A stretch of DNA of 44,415 bases from Flavobacteriales bacterium (lineage in GTDB: Bacteria; Bacteroidota; Bacteroidia; Flavobacteriales; BACL11), in contig PAUF01000010.1 of the NCBI GenBank assembly GCA_002712715.1, positions 46,424-90,838 on the forward strand. Direction: 5' to 3'. Shown here piece by piece: positions 1-8,300 of this stretch (position 1 is its first letter; every line of letters begins with the position of its first letter). Position numbers and translations under genes: made by a program. The notes below the pieces were generated by a model. It saw only the letters and a program-made list of their open reading frames with translations, made no database searches and had not been told where the DNA came from.

Positions 1-51
1 CAAACAAAGTGCTGTAATTATATATATAGAATATTGAACTTTTTTTACCAT
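1..51 (-). CDS. possible N-terminus of a leftward gene, cut by the window edge
   Basis: On the minus strand an ATG at 51 (or in frame at 60) opens MVKKVQYSIYIITALCL and stays open to the window edge. Lysines followed by a hydrophobic run look like the start of a signal peptide or membrane anchor. Its upstream region holds GATATTTG (complement of 73-80), one base from the TAnnTTTG box. Only 17 codons are visible, so no function can be given and the call is tentative. Confidence 0.3.
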   Translation of the reverse strand, partial: MVKKVQYSIYIITALCL

Positions 52-303
52 AATAAACATTAAAAAATCACACAAATATCGTTATTATTATTCACTTTAA
101 GAAATATAGACTTAAATATATTTATACGAGAAAACTTGACAATATGTAACAAATATTTATAGAAATATAAAATCATACATTATGATAAAAATATTTCTTA
201 TTTTGCAAAATAACACTGTGATCATGAACAATAACCAAGAAACAACTATTAACTCATCAAAAACAATCTTGAAATATGAAGGATTCTTTTTGAAAAAATA
301 TTT
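52..303. other. AT-rich intergenic region upstream of the LTA-synthase-like gene
   Basis: No RNA gene or long ORF is visible. It contains a near-match to the Bacteroidota -7 box (TTATTTTG, 198-205), a perfect 10-bp palindrome TTTTGCAAAA (201-210), and a 27-codon ORF (224-307) that ends on the start of the next gene. The left part may hold a promoter for a leftward gene. It is probably a divergent promoter region. Confidence 0.45.
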
Positions 304-307
304 ATGA
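224..307 (+). CDS. possible 27-codon upstream ORF coupled to the phosphoglycerol transferase gene
   Basis: ATG at 224 opens a 27-residue frame (MNNNQETTINSS... ending KKYL). Its TGA stop overlaps the ATG of the next gene as ATGA, the geometry of translational coupling. A near-consensus TAnnTTTG box lies 18 nt upstream. It resembles no family I know and may be chance in AT-rich DNA. A leader peptide, or simply part of the 5' leader, are the alternatives. Confidence 0.25.
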   Translation: MNNNQETTINSSKTILKYEGFFLKKYL

Positions 308-2121
308 TATTTTTCAAATCTTTCATAAAGAGAATTGGATTTCTACTAATTATTTATAGCATTAGTAGAATATCCTTCTATTTTTTCAATCAAGAATATT
401 TTAAAGATAATATATTGACGAGTTTATTAGAAGGAATAAGATTTGACCTATCTGCTATCTTCTATATAAACATACCAATATTACTACTACTACTCATACC
501 ATTCAATTTCAGGACTAATAAATGGTATGCAAAGGTGACTGATATATTATTTTATTCTATAAACATCCCATTTATATTAATCAACAATGCTGATATTGAA
601 TACTACAATTTCGCCTTAAAAAGAAGTACATTTGACATTTTTAACTACTTGTCTTTGGGAGGTGGCGCTGATATAATTACATTAATGCCAAAATATTTAA
701 TAAACTATTGGCATATTACTTTACTTTCAGGAATACAAATTTTATTTCTTTTTAGGATAAAAAAAACAGCATTAAATAAAGTAGATTCATATATAAAATC
801 TACTCTATATTTTTTGTTTTCTATACTAATAACCGTCTACGCTGCTAGAGGAGGATCTCAACTTAAACCAATCAAACCAATTGACGCAGGTATTCTTAGC
901 GACACAAACAATAGCATACTAATACTTAACACCCCATTTTGCATACTCCATACATTCTTCGATAATGAATTGAAAGAATATAATTATTTAAACTCAAATG
1001 AATTAAATGAAATTTTTAATACAAATCATAAATACAATAAAGAATTTCAAAAAAAGAATGTTGTTGTAATTGTTTTAGAAAGTTTCTCAAAAGAATTTAT
1101 TGGATATCATAATCATACAGGTTTCACTCCATTTCTTGACGATTTAATAAAAGAATCTCTGGTCATGGAAAACGCATATGCAAATGGCATTAAATCAATT
1201 GAAGCATTACCTGCTATTTCATCATCCATTCCCACTCTAATGGATAATCCATTTATCACATCAACATATGCAAATAATCAATTCAAAGGACTGGGTTCAA
1301 TCTTAAAAAATGAAGGATACACGACATCATTTTTTCATGGAGGGAAAAGAGGCACTATGGGATTTTATCAATTTAGCAAAAAATCTGGTCTAGACAAATA
1401 CTATGGATTAGAAGAATACAATAACATAAATGAATATGATGGAAGTTGGGGAATATATGACCACGCTTTTTTTAAATACTTTAATGAAGAGATTTCAAAA
1501 GAAGAGAAGCCATTCTTATCTATTTTATTTTCTGTTAGTTCTCATCATCCATATAATATACCTGAAAGATATGAGAGCAAATTCAATGAGGGAGAATTAG
1601 AAATTCACAAAACAATTGAATATACAGACTATGCTTTAAAGGAACTATTTAAAATCATGAAAAAGGAACCATGGTTTAAAAATACTCTTTTTGTTATTAC
1701 AGCTGACCACACGTCTCCACTTACTAGCAATAATGAATATCAAAACACAATAGGAAGATATTCCATCCCTATTTTTTATTTTATGGGAGATAGTTCTCTT
1801 AAGGGAACCTCCAGCAATGCAATTACACAACAAATCGATATTATGCCAACCATACTGGATTTAATCGGTTATAATAAATCTTTTTTCTCATTTGGAAAAT
1901 CTCCATTATCTACAGAAAAGAATTGGGCTATAAATCAAAAACAAGATAAGTATATTTTAATTCATGAAAATGGCTATATAATGAATTTAGGAGAAAAATA
2001 TACAGAGTATAAGGACAAAACCTTCAGTGAAGAAATAAAAATATCAGAAGAAAATATTAAACTACTTAAAGCAATAAAACAGAAATATAATGAATCAATG
2101 CTAAAAAACAAATTACAATGA
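304..2121 (+). CDS. LTA-synthase-like membrane sulfatase / phosphoglycerol transferase
   Basis: A 605-residue inner-membrane protein of the alkaline-phosphatase/sulfatase superfamily, related to lipoteichoic acid synthase and phosphoglycerol transferases. The first ~190 residues are strongly hydrophobic (several transmembrane helices). The catalytic domain starts near residue 250 (VVVIVLESFSKEF, with the metal-binding Glu). The segment NGIKSIEALPAISSSIP near 293 corresponds to the nucleophile loop, where Ser appears to replace the Thr of classical LtaS, and ITADHTSP near 465 carries the metal-binding Asp-His. The family moves glycerol-phosphate-like or other phospho-head groups onto extracytoplasmic lipids or glycans. 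Bacteroidota have no lipoteichoic acid, so the substrate is open. The next gene, a diacylglycerol-kinase-like enzyme, overlaps by 4 bp and would fit recycling of diacylglycerol left by head-group transfer; that link is inference. Full length for the family. Confidence 0.85.
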   Translation: MIFFKSFIKRIGFLLIIYSISRISFYFFNQEYFKDNILTSLLEGIRFDLSAIFYINIPILLLLLIPFNFRTNKWYAKVTDILFYSINIPFILINNADIEYYNFALKRSTFDIFNYLSLGGGADIITLMPKYLINYWHITLLSGIQILFLFRIKKTALNKVDSYIKSTLYFLFSILITVYAARGGSQLKPIKPIDAGILSDTNNSILILNTPFCILHTFFDNELKEYNYLNSNELNEIFNTNHKYNKEFQKKNVVVIVLESFSKEFIGYHNHTGFTPFLDDLIKESLVMENAYANGIKSIEALPAISSSIPTLMDNPFITSTYANNQFKGLGSILKNEGYTTSFFHGGKRGTMGFYQFSKKSGLDKYYGLEEYNNINEYDGSWGIYDHAFFKYFNEEISKEEKPFLSILFSVSSHHPYNIPERYESKFNEGELEIHKTIEYTDYALKELFKIMKKEPWFKNTLFVITADHTSPLTSNNEYQNTIGRYSIPIFYFMGDSSLKGTSSNAITQQIDIMPTILDLIGYNKSFFSFGKSPLSTEKNWAINQKQDKYILIHENGYIMNLGEKYTEYKDKTFSEEIKISEENIKLLKAIKQKYNESMLKNKLQ

Positions 2122-2984
2122 AAACCAAATTCATTATAAATCCTATATCTGGTTTGGGAGAAAATAAGTTTATTGAATTAGCAATTAAAAAGTATGTTGA
2201 TAAAGATAAATTTCTATATGATATAATGTATACTAAAGAGAAAGGACATGCGAAAAAAATCGCTGAAAAATGTATAGAAGAAAAATATGATTTAATTATA
2301 GTAGGTGGTGGTGATGGGACTATAAATGAAGTTATTTCAGAGATAATATTTAAAAATGTTGTTTTTGGTATAATACCAATTGGTTCAGGAAATGGATTAG
2401 CATTGCATTATAAGTATAAAGATCCAATAAAATGCATAAAGAAATTAAACAACTCTTATATAAAAAATATAGACTCTGGAATAATCAACAACTATCCATT
2501 TGTTAATGTGTCTGGAATTGGTTTTGATGCTCATATCGCAAATCTTTTCTCAAAAAGTAAAAAAAGAGGACTATTTAACTATATAAAATTAATCTTTCAA
2601 GAAATCAACTATAAAGCTAAAAAATATACAATTAATTATGAAGATGACACTCAAGAAATTGATGCTTTATTAATTGCAGCTGCTAACGGATCTCAATATG
2701 GGAATCATTTAAAAATATCTCCAAAATCAAAAACTGATAGTGGCTACCTAGATTATATTATAGTTGAAGATATGCCCAAATGGAATATCTTATATTTTCT
2801 ATTTCTTATGGCCATAGGCAAAATAGAAAGTTCTAAATTTGTGACAAGAATTAGATGCGAAGAAATGACAATAAATACAAATAAAAATTATTTACACCTA
2901 GATGGAGAACCTATAGAATTAGAGGGTGAAATTAAGATGAAAATAATACCAAAATCATTAAAAATATTCTTACCAAATGAATAA
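2118..2984 (+). CDS. diacylglycerol kinase family (YegS/DagK-type) lipid kinase
   Basis: 288 residues, typical of the DAGK catalytic family (LCB5/YegS/DgkB). The family phosphorylates diacylglycerol or related lipids with ATP at the inner face of the membrane. Residues 1-20 begin with the usual IINPISGLGENK nucleotide-binding stretch, VGGGDGTINEV (about 61-71) is the catalytic GGDGT motif, and IPIGSGNGLALHY (about 86-98) is the second conserved loop. The C-terminal half is beta-rich and ends with the LDGEPIE motif. Its ATG overlaps the stop of the preceding gene (ATGA), so the two are translationally coupled. Lipid specificity cannot be read from the sequence. Confidence 0.9.
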   Translation: MKTKFIINPISGLGENKFIELAIKKYVDKDKFLYDIMYTKEKGHAKKIAEKCIEEKYDLIIVGGGDGTINEVISEIIFKNVVFGIIPIGSGNGLALHYKYKDPIKCIKKLNNSYIKNIDSGIINNYPFVNVSGIGFDAHIANLFSKSKKRGLFNYIKLIFQEINYKAKKYTINYEDDTQEIDALLIAAANGSQYGNHLKISPKSKTDSGYLDYIIVEDMPKWNILYFLFLMAIGKIESSKFVTRIRCEEMTINTNKNYLHLDGEPIELEGEIKMKIIPKSLKIFLPNE

Positions 2985-3309
2985 AAAAAGAAAAAAAGGG
3001 GTCCTATACTCCACTGATCCAAATTTTGAGTATGAATACGAAGGAGAAGAAATGGAAACACTGGCAAATAACGAACAAAAACTCAGGATTCATATAGATA
3101 AACATAGAGCTGGTAAAATTGTAGTTATAATTAAAGGATTTATTGGTAGTACAGAAGATTTAAAATCTCTTGCAAAGAATATTAAAATAAAATGTGGAGT
3201 TGGAGGTTCTGTTAAAAACGGAGAAATACTTATACAAGGAGATGTTAGAGATAAGGTTATAGAAATTCTTCAATCACTACAGTATAACACTAAAAGAATT
3301 GGAGGATAA
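2977..3309 (+). CDS. SUI1/eIF1-like translation factor (YciH family)
   Basis: A 110-residue protein. Residues ~40-110 match the SUI1/eIF1 fold (KIVVIIKGFIGSTEDLKSL, then KCGVGGSVKNGEILIQGD), including the basic residues and the GGSVKNGEI loop typical of eIF1 and bacterial YciH. The N-terminal ~35 residues are charged and probably flexible. Eukaryotic eIF1 guards start-codon choice; bacterial members are thought to affect initiation fidelity but are not essential where tested. It starts 8 bp inside the preceding lipid-kinase gene, so it belongs to the same transcript; the functional link to lipid metabolism is unclear. Confidence 0.88.
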   Translation: MNKKRKKGVLYSTDPNFEYEYEGEEMETLANNEQKLRIHIDKHRAGKIVVIIKGFIGSTEDLKSLAKNIKIKCGVGGSVKNGEILIQGDVRDKVIEILQSLQYNTKRIGG

Positions 3310-3312
3310 TTA

Positions 3313-3320
3313 TATCTTTG
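3313..3320 (+). promoter_or_regulatory. TAnnTTTG -7 promoter box (TATCTTTG) of the decayed gene
   Basis: TATCTTTG is a perfect match to the Bacteroidota -7 consensus, 27 nt before the ATG of the broken gene at 3348. It could still drive a short transcript running toward the tRNA-Leu antisense strand. Confidence 0.5.
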
Positions 3321-3347
3321 TAGTAGCAAAAATTTAAATTCTTTCTT

Positions 3348-3555
3348 ATGAAAATTCTTTAATACTACTATTTGTATTTTGTTTAATCATTCCATCTTAT
3401 TCTCAAAAAACTAATGGGAATATCTCTCAATAAAAAGATAAAAATGGAGATGTTTATTTTCGTATTACTAAATCTGATTCTATTTACAAATTTGAATCCG
3501 CAAGAGGTTCTAACAAAATTGCTACTCAAAAAACAAGTCTGGCAAAATTAAATTG
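3348..3555 (+). pseudogene. decayed small secreted-protein gene
   Basis: ATG at 3348 is followed by a stop after four codons (MKIL). If one base is restored near 3355 the frame reads NSLILLFVFCLIIPSYSQ, a clear Bacteroidota-type signal peptide ending in SQ. An in-frame TAA at 3431-3433 follows, then 40 more open codons (KDKNGDVYFRITKSDS... to about 3550) up to the tRNA-Leu gene. So the gene carries one frameshift and one nonsense change and would have encoded a secreted protein of about 65 residues. The promoter box at 3313-3320 is intact. I do not recognise the mature protein. Sequencing error could account for one of the two lesions but hardly both. The 3' limit is uncertain because the frame runs on into the tRNA. 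Confidence 0.55.
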
Positions 3556-3639
3556 TGCCCAGAGCGGGAGTCGAACCCGCACGTCCATAAAAACACATGG
3601 CCCTCAACCATGCCTGTCTACCAATTTCAGCACCTGGGC
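3556..3639 (-). tRNA. tRNA-Leu (anticodon GAG)
   Basis: The reverse complement folds as a class II tRNA of 84 nt. The acceptor GCCCAGG pairs with TCTGGGC (one G-U pair). The D arm is CTG/CAG with the usual AAATTGGTAGA loop. The anticodon stem CATGG/CCATG encloses TTGAGGG, anticodon GAG at 3603-3605. It has a long variable arm and the T arm GCGGGTTCGACTCCCGC. The discriminator is A; CCA is not encoded. It reads CUC/CUU codons. Confidence 0.95.
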
Positions 3640-3652
3640 AAATTAAAAAAAC

Positions 3653-3674
3653 AATCCCACTTATTAGTGGGATT
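3653..3674 (-). terminator. hairpin between the two tRNA genes, T-rich on both sides
   Basis: AATCCCAC-TTATTA-GTGGGATT forms a perfect 8-bp stem with a 6-nt loop. On the minus strand it is followed by GTTTTTTT, as in an intrinsic terminator after tRNA-Lys; on the plus strand it is followed by ATTTTTATT. It may end transcripts from both directions or mark tRNA processing. Confidence 0.65.
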
Positions 3675-3686
3675 ATTTTTATTCAG

Positions 3687-3759
3687 TGACCTGGCTGGGG
3701 CTCGAACCCAGGACCCTCTCCTTAAAAGGGAGATGCTCTACCAACTGAGCTACCAGGTC
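3687..3759 (-). tRNA. tRNA-Lys (anticodon TTT)
   Basis: A 73-nt cloverleaf on the minus strand. The acceptor is GACCTGG/CCAGGTC, the D arm GCTC...GAGC, the anticodon stem TCTCC/GGAGA with loop CTTTTAA (anticodon TTT), and the T arm CTGGG-TTCGAGC-CCCAG. The discriminator is A and CCA is not encoded. A good promoter lies 14 nt upstream. Confidence 0.96.
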
Positions 3760-3773
3760 AATAAATTCGATTG

Positions 3774-3807
3774 CAAATATATCTATAATTATTTATCTGT
3801 TTACAAA
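3774..3807 (-). promoter_or_regulatory. Bacteroidota promoter of the tRNA-Lys gene
   Basis: On the minus strand TTTG (3804-3807) is followed after 22 nt by TATATTTG (3774-3781), matching the -33/-7 pattern of the phylum. The tRNA begins 14 nt after the -7 box. Confidence 0.65.
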
Positions 3808-3877
3808 ATATTTACCAAAATATTTAATTAATTTTATAAATATAATTAACATTGTTTCTTTCAAAAAAAAACTGGAA

Positions 3878-4369
3878 ATGAAATATTTCTTTATTGGTTT
3901 TATGGGTTCAGGTAAAAGTTATATCGCGAAAATATTTAGTAAAAAATATAACTTAAATCATATTGATCTCGATAATTATATTGAAATAAAAGAGAAAAAA
4001 ACAATTTTAGAAATTTTTAATCAATATGGCGAAAATTATTTTAGAACACTAGAAAAAAAATATCTTGAAATGATTATGAGTAAAAAGAAAGATTTAGCTA
4101 TTTCTACTGGAGGAGGAACTCCAATGCATCATAATTTAATGGATTTAATGAACAATGTAGGAGAAACTATATATTTACAATGCAACCACAATACACTTTT
4201 CAAGAGATTAAAAAATCAGAGAGACAATAGACCATTAATTAAAAACCTATCAGATACTGAACTTATTCAATTTATACAACATAATCTTGAAATAAGAGAA
4301 CAAAAATATCTTCAATCTAAAAGACAAATAAAGAATGACCTAGAAGATAATATTCTTGAAATATTATGA
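3878..4369 (+). CDS. aroK: shikimate kinase
   Basis: 163 residues, normal for AroK. It phosphorylates shikimate to shikimate-3-phosphate with ATP in the pathway to chorismate and aromatic amino acids, in the cytoplasm. The Walker A loop GFMGSGKS is at residues 7-14. The DLDNYIE segment carries the substrate-binding Asp, YGENYFRTLE the conserved Arg, and STGGGTP (about 77) the glycine-rich shikimate-binding loop. Near its end RDNRPL holds the lid arginines. A one-mismatch promoter box (TAACATTG, 3847-3854) lies 23 nt upstream. The gene converges on the phosphoribosyltransferase gene with a 6-bp 3' overlap. Confidence 0.94.
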   Translation: MKYFFIGFMGSGKSYIAKIFSKKYNLNHIDLDNYIEIKEKKTILEIFNQYGENYFRTLEKKYLEMIMSKKKDLAISTGGGTPMHHNLMDLMNNVGETIYLQCNHNTLFKRLKNQRDNRPLIKNLSDTELIQFIQHNLEIREQKYLQSKRQIKNDLEDNILEIL

Positions 4370-4864
4370 CAGATACACTCCCTCATTTTGACCAAATATA
4401 ACATTTACATGTTCCTGAAGAGTAGTTGATAACAATAATCCAACGTGATCAGATTTAATTGGATATGAATTATGATTTCTATCTACCATTACTAAAACAG
4501 ATAGTTTCTTTAGAGGAACTGATAATAATTTTTTAGCAGCATAACTTAGTGTACGACCAGAATTTAAAACATCATCAACTAAAATAACAACTTTTCCATT
4601 ACAATCTTCAATATCCTTGCTAGATATAATGTCTGAATTTAATGGGTCTCGTTTATCAATTGTAAAATCTAGATTTGTTATCTTAATATTAGAAATACTT
4701 TGTATAGCTAAAGATAATCTTTTAGCCAATTCAACTCCTCTAGCTTTTATTCCCACAATCATCAGTTCTTTTTCTTCGACATTCTTTTCATATACCTCCC
4801 AAGCAAGTCTAACGACTTTCTTATTTAACTCATTTTTATTTAAAACTTGTAATTTATCTGACAT
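4364..4864 (-). CDS. PyrR/Hpt-like phosphoribosyltransferase
   Basis: 166 residues of the type I phosphoribosyltransferase fold. VVILVDDVLNSGRT (about 92-105) is the PRPP-binding loop with its acidic pair, and IVGIKARGVELA (about 36-47) is the pyrophosphate loop. Length and motifs resemble PyrR-like proteins or hypoxanthine/uracil phosphoribosyltransferases, which join a base to PRPP. No PyrR RNA-binding target is visible nearby, and substrate cannot be told from sequence. The start is 2 nt after the end of the small lipoprotein gene, so it is probably the last gene of that transcript. Confidence 0.82.
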   Translation of the reverse strand: MSDKLQVLNKNELNKKVVRLAWEVYEKNVEEKELMIVGIKARGVELAKRLSLAIQSISNIKITNLDFTIDKRDPLNSDIISSKDIEDCNGKVVILVDDVLNSGRTLSYAAKKLLSVPLKKLSVLVMVDRNHNSYPIKSDHVGLLLSTTLQEHVNVIFGQNEGVYLS

Positions 4865-4866
4865 AA

Positions 4867-5331
4867 TTAATAATATAATATATTTTGAAATAAACCATTT
4901 ATGACATTAACATTAGTAAAACTACCAACAGCTACATCTTGAGCTTTAAAATAAAAGTCTCCTGATATAGTAGAACTTGTAATATCCGAAAATATTAAGA
5001 TGCCATCATATGGTGGACTATATAAATTTGAAAAAGTTACTCCATCTTTTAATACAATTCCCATACCAGGAACAGAAAAATATACAGTATCACCTATATT
5101 TTTATCTGAAAAATTATACACTCTAATAGTAATACTATGTACTCCATCATCTGCTACTAAACTTAGCATATCAGAATTATTTACAGATGCAGTGATAGTA
5201 TTAGTATACATATTAGCGTTATTAATATCACATGATAAAAAAGTATTATCTGTCACAGGAGCAGGTAAATCTTGCGATTTTTCGCATGAGAAAAGAAACA
5301 ATAAACTAAACAATAAAATATAAAATCTCAT
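4867..5331 (-). CDS. small hypothetical lipoprotein (possibly DUF6252-like)
   Basis: 154 residues. The signal peptide ends in a lipobox (LLFLFSC, Cys at residue 16), so the protein should be lipidated and anchored in the membrane. The mature part is predicted beta-rich with alternating hydrophobic and polar residues (e.g. SITIRVYNF, ISGDFYFKA), a pattern I associate with the flavobacterial DUF6252 lipoproteins; this is a tentative family call. It has no T9SS sorting domain. It lies 24 nt after the 1378-aa surface protein and 2 nt before the phosphoribosyltransferase. Function unknown. Confidence 0.75.
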   Translation of the reverse strand: MRFYILLFSLLFLFSCEKSQDLPAPVTDNTFLSCDINNANMYTNTITASVNNSDMLSLVADDGVHSITIRVYNFSDKNIGDTVYFSVPGMGIVLKDGVTFSNLYSPPYDGILIFSDITSSTISGDFYFKAQDVAVGSFTNVNVINGLFQNILYY

Positions 5332-5355
5332 ATTTTTTTCTTTATAATTACAACA

Positions 5356-8300
5356 TTATTCTAACAATATAAAACCGCTTTTATTATGAAATTCTCCTAA
5401 TTTATCTTCGATAGTTATTTTATAAGTATACGTACCCGAAATAACCTCGCCTCCATCCCATCCAATATTAATGTCATTACTTCTAAAAACCTCATCTCCC
5501 CATCTATTATAAATAACAATTTCATATTGATCTATTCCTTTTCCAATTGGTTTAAAAATGTCATTAACACCATCATTATTAGGAGTAAAAGTATTAGGAA
5601 CAAATAATGTATAATAAGGGTTTACAATAACATTAATAACAGCTGTATCAATACATGAAGCATTTTGTGCAACCATAGTTACAATATATGAACCCTCTTC
5701 TTGATATTGATGAGTAGGTTCAAAATCATATGAAAGACTAGAATTATCACCAAAATCCCATAAATATGATAATGCAAAAATAGAGGAATTGGTAAAAAAC
5801 ACTTCAGGATCTAACATATTAATAAATGAGGGGGAAAAAGAAATATTAGCTTTAGGAGAATTAACTATTTCTAATTGTGCCGAACCAGATCCTACATTAG
5901 CACATCCATTATCATCTGAAACATAAGGAATAGTATATAGTCCACTCTGATCAGTATAAATAACCAGAGGACTAGTGATTGTTGAAATTTGAGTTACAGC
6001 TCCATCTATTGAATATGTTAAATTCCATTCAGGGTTACCACTTAAGTCTACTACAATAGCAGCTGAATCTCCAGAACAAAGATCACCTCCCCCTGATATT
6101 ATATCCGCAGTCGGTAAAGGTATAACACTAACAACTACTTCACTAGTATCAACACAGTTAAGTATATCAGTTCCTATGACGTAATAAACCCGCGTAGATG
6201 TTGTATTAGAAACAACCGAAGAACCTACAGAAGAACTTAAATCTGTATCGGGAAACCATTGATAGTTTGAAGCTCCATCCGCTAATAAAGTTATACTTTC
6301 ACCCTCACATATAACCGGATTACTAGGATTAATAGATACAATTGGTGAAACACCGACTATTAATTCAAATTCTAAGGAATCTGAACAATTATTTAAATCA
6401 GTTCCAAGAACAGTATATGTGGTTGAACTTAAAGGAGAAGCTTGAACTATACTAGAATTGATGTTATCTAGACCATTTGCAGGTGACCAAGTATAGCTAT
6501 TAGCTCCAAAAACTTCAATTGATAATGATGAACCATAACAAATTGCAGAACTCGAAGGTAAATTGAATGACAAATTTGGAGACGGATTAACTATTACATT
6601 AGAACTAATTACAGCAGAACATCCATTTTGATCTGTTCCTATTATATAATAATTAGTAGATGAATTTGGACTAGCAATTACACTACTATCATTAGTAACA
6701 TTTAATCCTAATGCAGGAGACCATATATAATTATTTGCTCCTGATACTATTAAATTATCTGTTTCACCTTCACAAATAGTAGATACAGGTTTATTAACAG
6801 AAAGGACTGGTAATTGATTAACCAAAATCGTAATTGTATCCCAAGAAGAACATGAATTTATATCAGTTCCAGTAACTAAATAAGTTGTACTAACATTAGG
6901 ACTAGCAGAAACTACATTTCCAATATTGGAACTTAATGAAATATTAGGCTGCCAACTATATTGAACTCCTCCATTCGCTGAAAGTAAAGCGGATTCTCCA
7001 ATACAAATCGACTGTTTATCAGCATTTACTTCAATGTTTGGTGTGGTATTAACATTTACAGATATTGAAGAACTAGAACTACATCCTAAATTATCTATTC
7101 CCAAAACACTATAAATAGTACTAGAAATTGGTGAAACTTTTATTGTATCTAAGTTAGTAAGTCCAATTATCTGATTAGGACTCCATATATATGTATCCGC
7201 TCCAGATACATATAAAGTAACAGTATCACCTAAACATAAATCTATATTATTGGGGAAAGTTGAAAGGACAGGAATAGGATTAACACTTACAGTTGTAGAC
7301 ATTGTATCAGAACAACCATTATTAGCAGTTCCAATTACTGAATAAAATGTAGAAAATGATGGGTTAGCTAGCACTGTTGAACCAATTGTGTTGTTTAATC
7401 CTGTTGAAGGGTACCACTGATAATTATTGGCCCCATTGACAGATAATGATACAGATTGACCCTCACAAATAGTAGGATTGTTAGTCAAATTTAATGTTGG
7501 TTTATTCAGTACATCAATATCAATATAAATCGTATCAGAACATCCATAATTATCTGTACCTATAATCATATAATTAGTACTGCTATCTGGAAATGCAATA
7601 AAGGAAGATGAATTTATCGAGTTTATCGCATAGTTAGGAAACCAATTATAAGTTGTCGCTCCAGTCAAAATTATTGTTACTTCTTCATCTTCACAAATTG
7701 TAGGATTTATAGGGGTTGAAGACATCGATAGAGATTGAACTACAGAAACTGATACAGTATCATTACTTGAACAACCATTTATATCTGTACCAGTAACAAT
7801 ATAATCTATAGAAGTATTAGGAGTAGAGATGACATTAGAAGAATTAGTAGAACTAAGCCAAATACTTGGACTCCAATTATAACTTAAAGCCCCACTCGCT
7901 GTTAAGTTGACAGAACCTCCAAAACAAACAGTTGTATTTGAAGATGAAATATTTACTGGAACAGCAGAAGGTTGATATACAGATTGTGAAGATGTATCTA
8001 TACAACTATTAATATCAGAAACCGTCACTAAATAATTTCCAGCAGAAACATAAACTGCATTAGAAGAATTTTGAGGTGGAATAGTATTCCAATTATAACT
8101 ATATGGTGGATTTCCTCCTGAAACTTGTACATTTAATTGTCCATCGCTATATCCATAACAACTATTAGAAATCTGAGAAGTTGATAGTACTAACTGAGAA
8201 GGTTCATCTACAAAAATAGTATCAGTAATAATACAATTAGTATTATCAATTACTTGAATAATATAATTACCTGAAGATAAATTATCTATGGAATCAACTA

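Noticed and set aside
201-210. palindrome TTTTGCAAAA as an operator
   Set aside because: A single 10-bp AT-rich palindrome is expected by chance here; no second copy or regulator gene supports it.
3553-3831. 92-aa ORF of the track
   Set aside because: It reads through both tRNA genes in the antisense direction; the tRNAs explain the sequence.
4617-5323. plus-strand ORFs of 95 and 107 aa opposite the phosphoribosyltransferase and lipoprotein genes
   Set aside because: Opposite-strand shadows; the minus-strand frames have recognisable motifs (VDDVLNSGRT, lipobox) and these do not.
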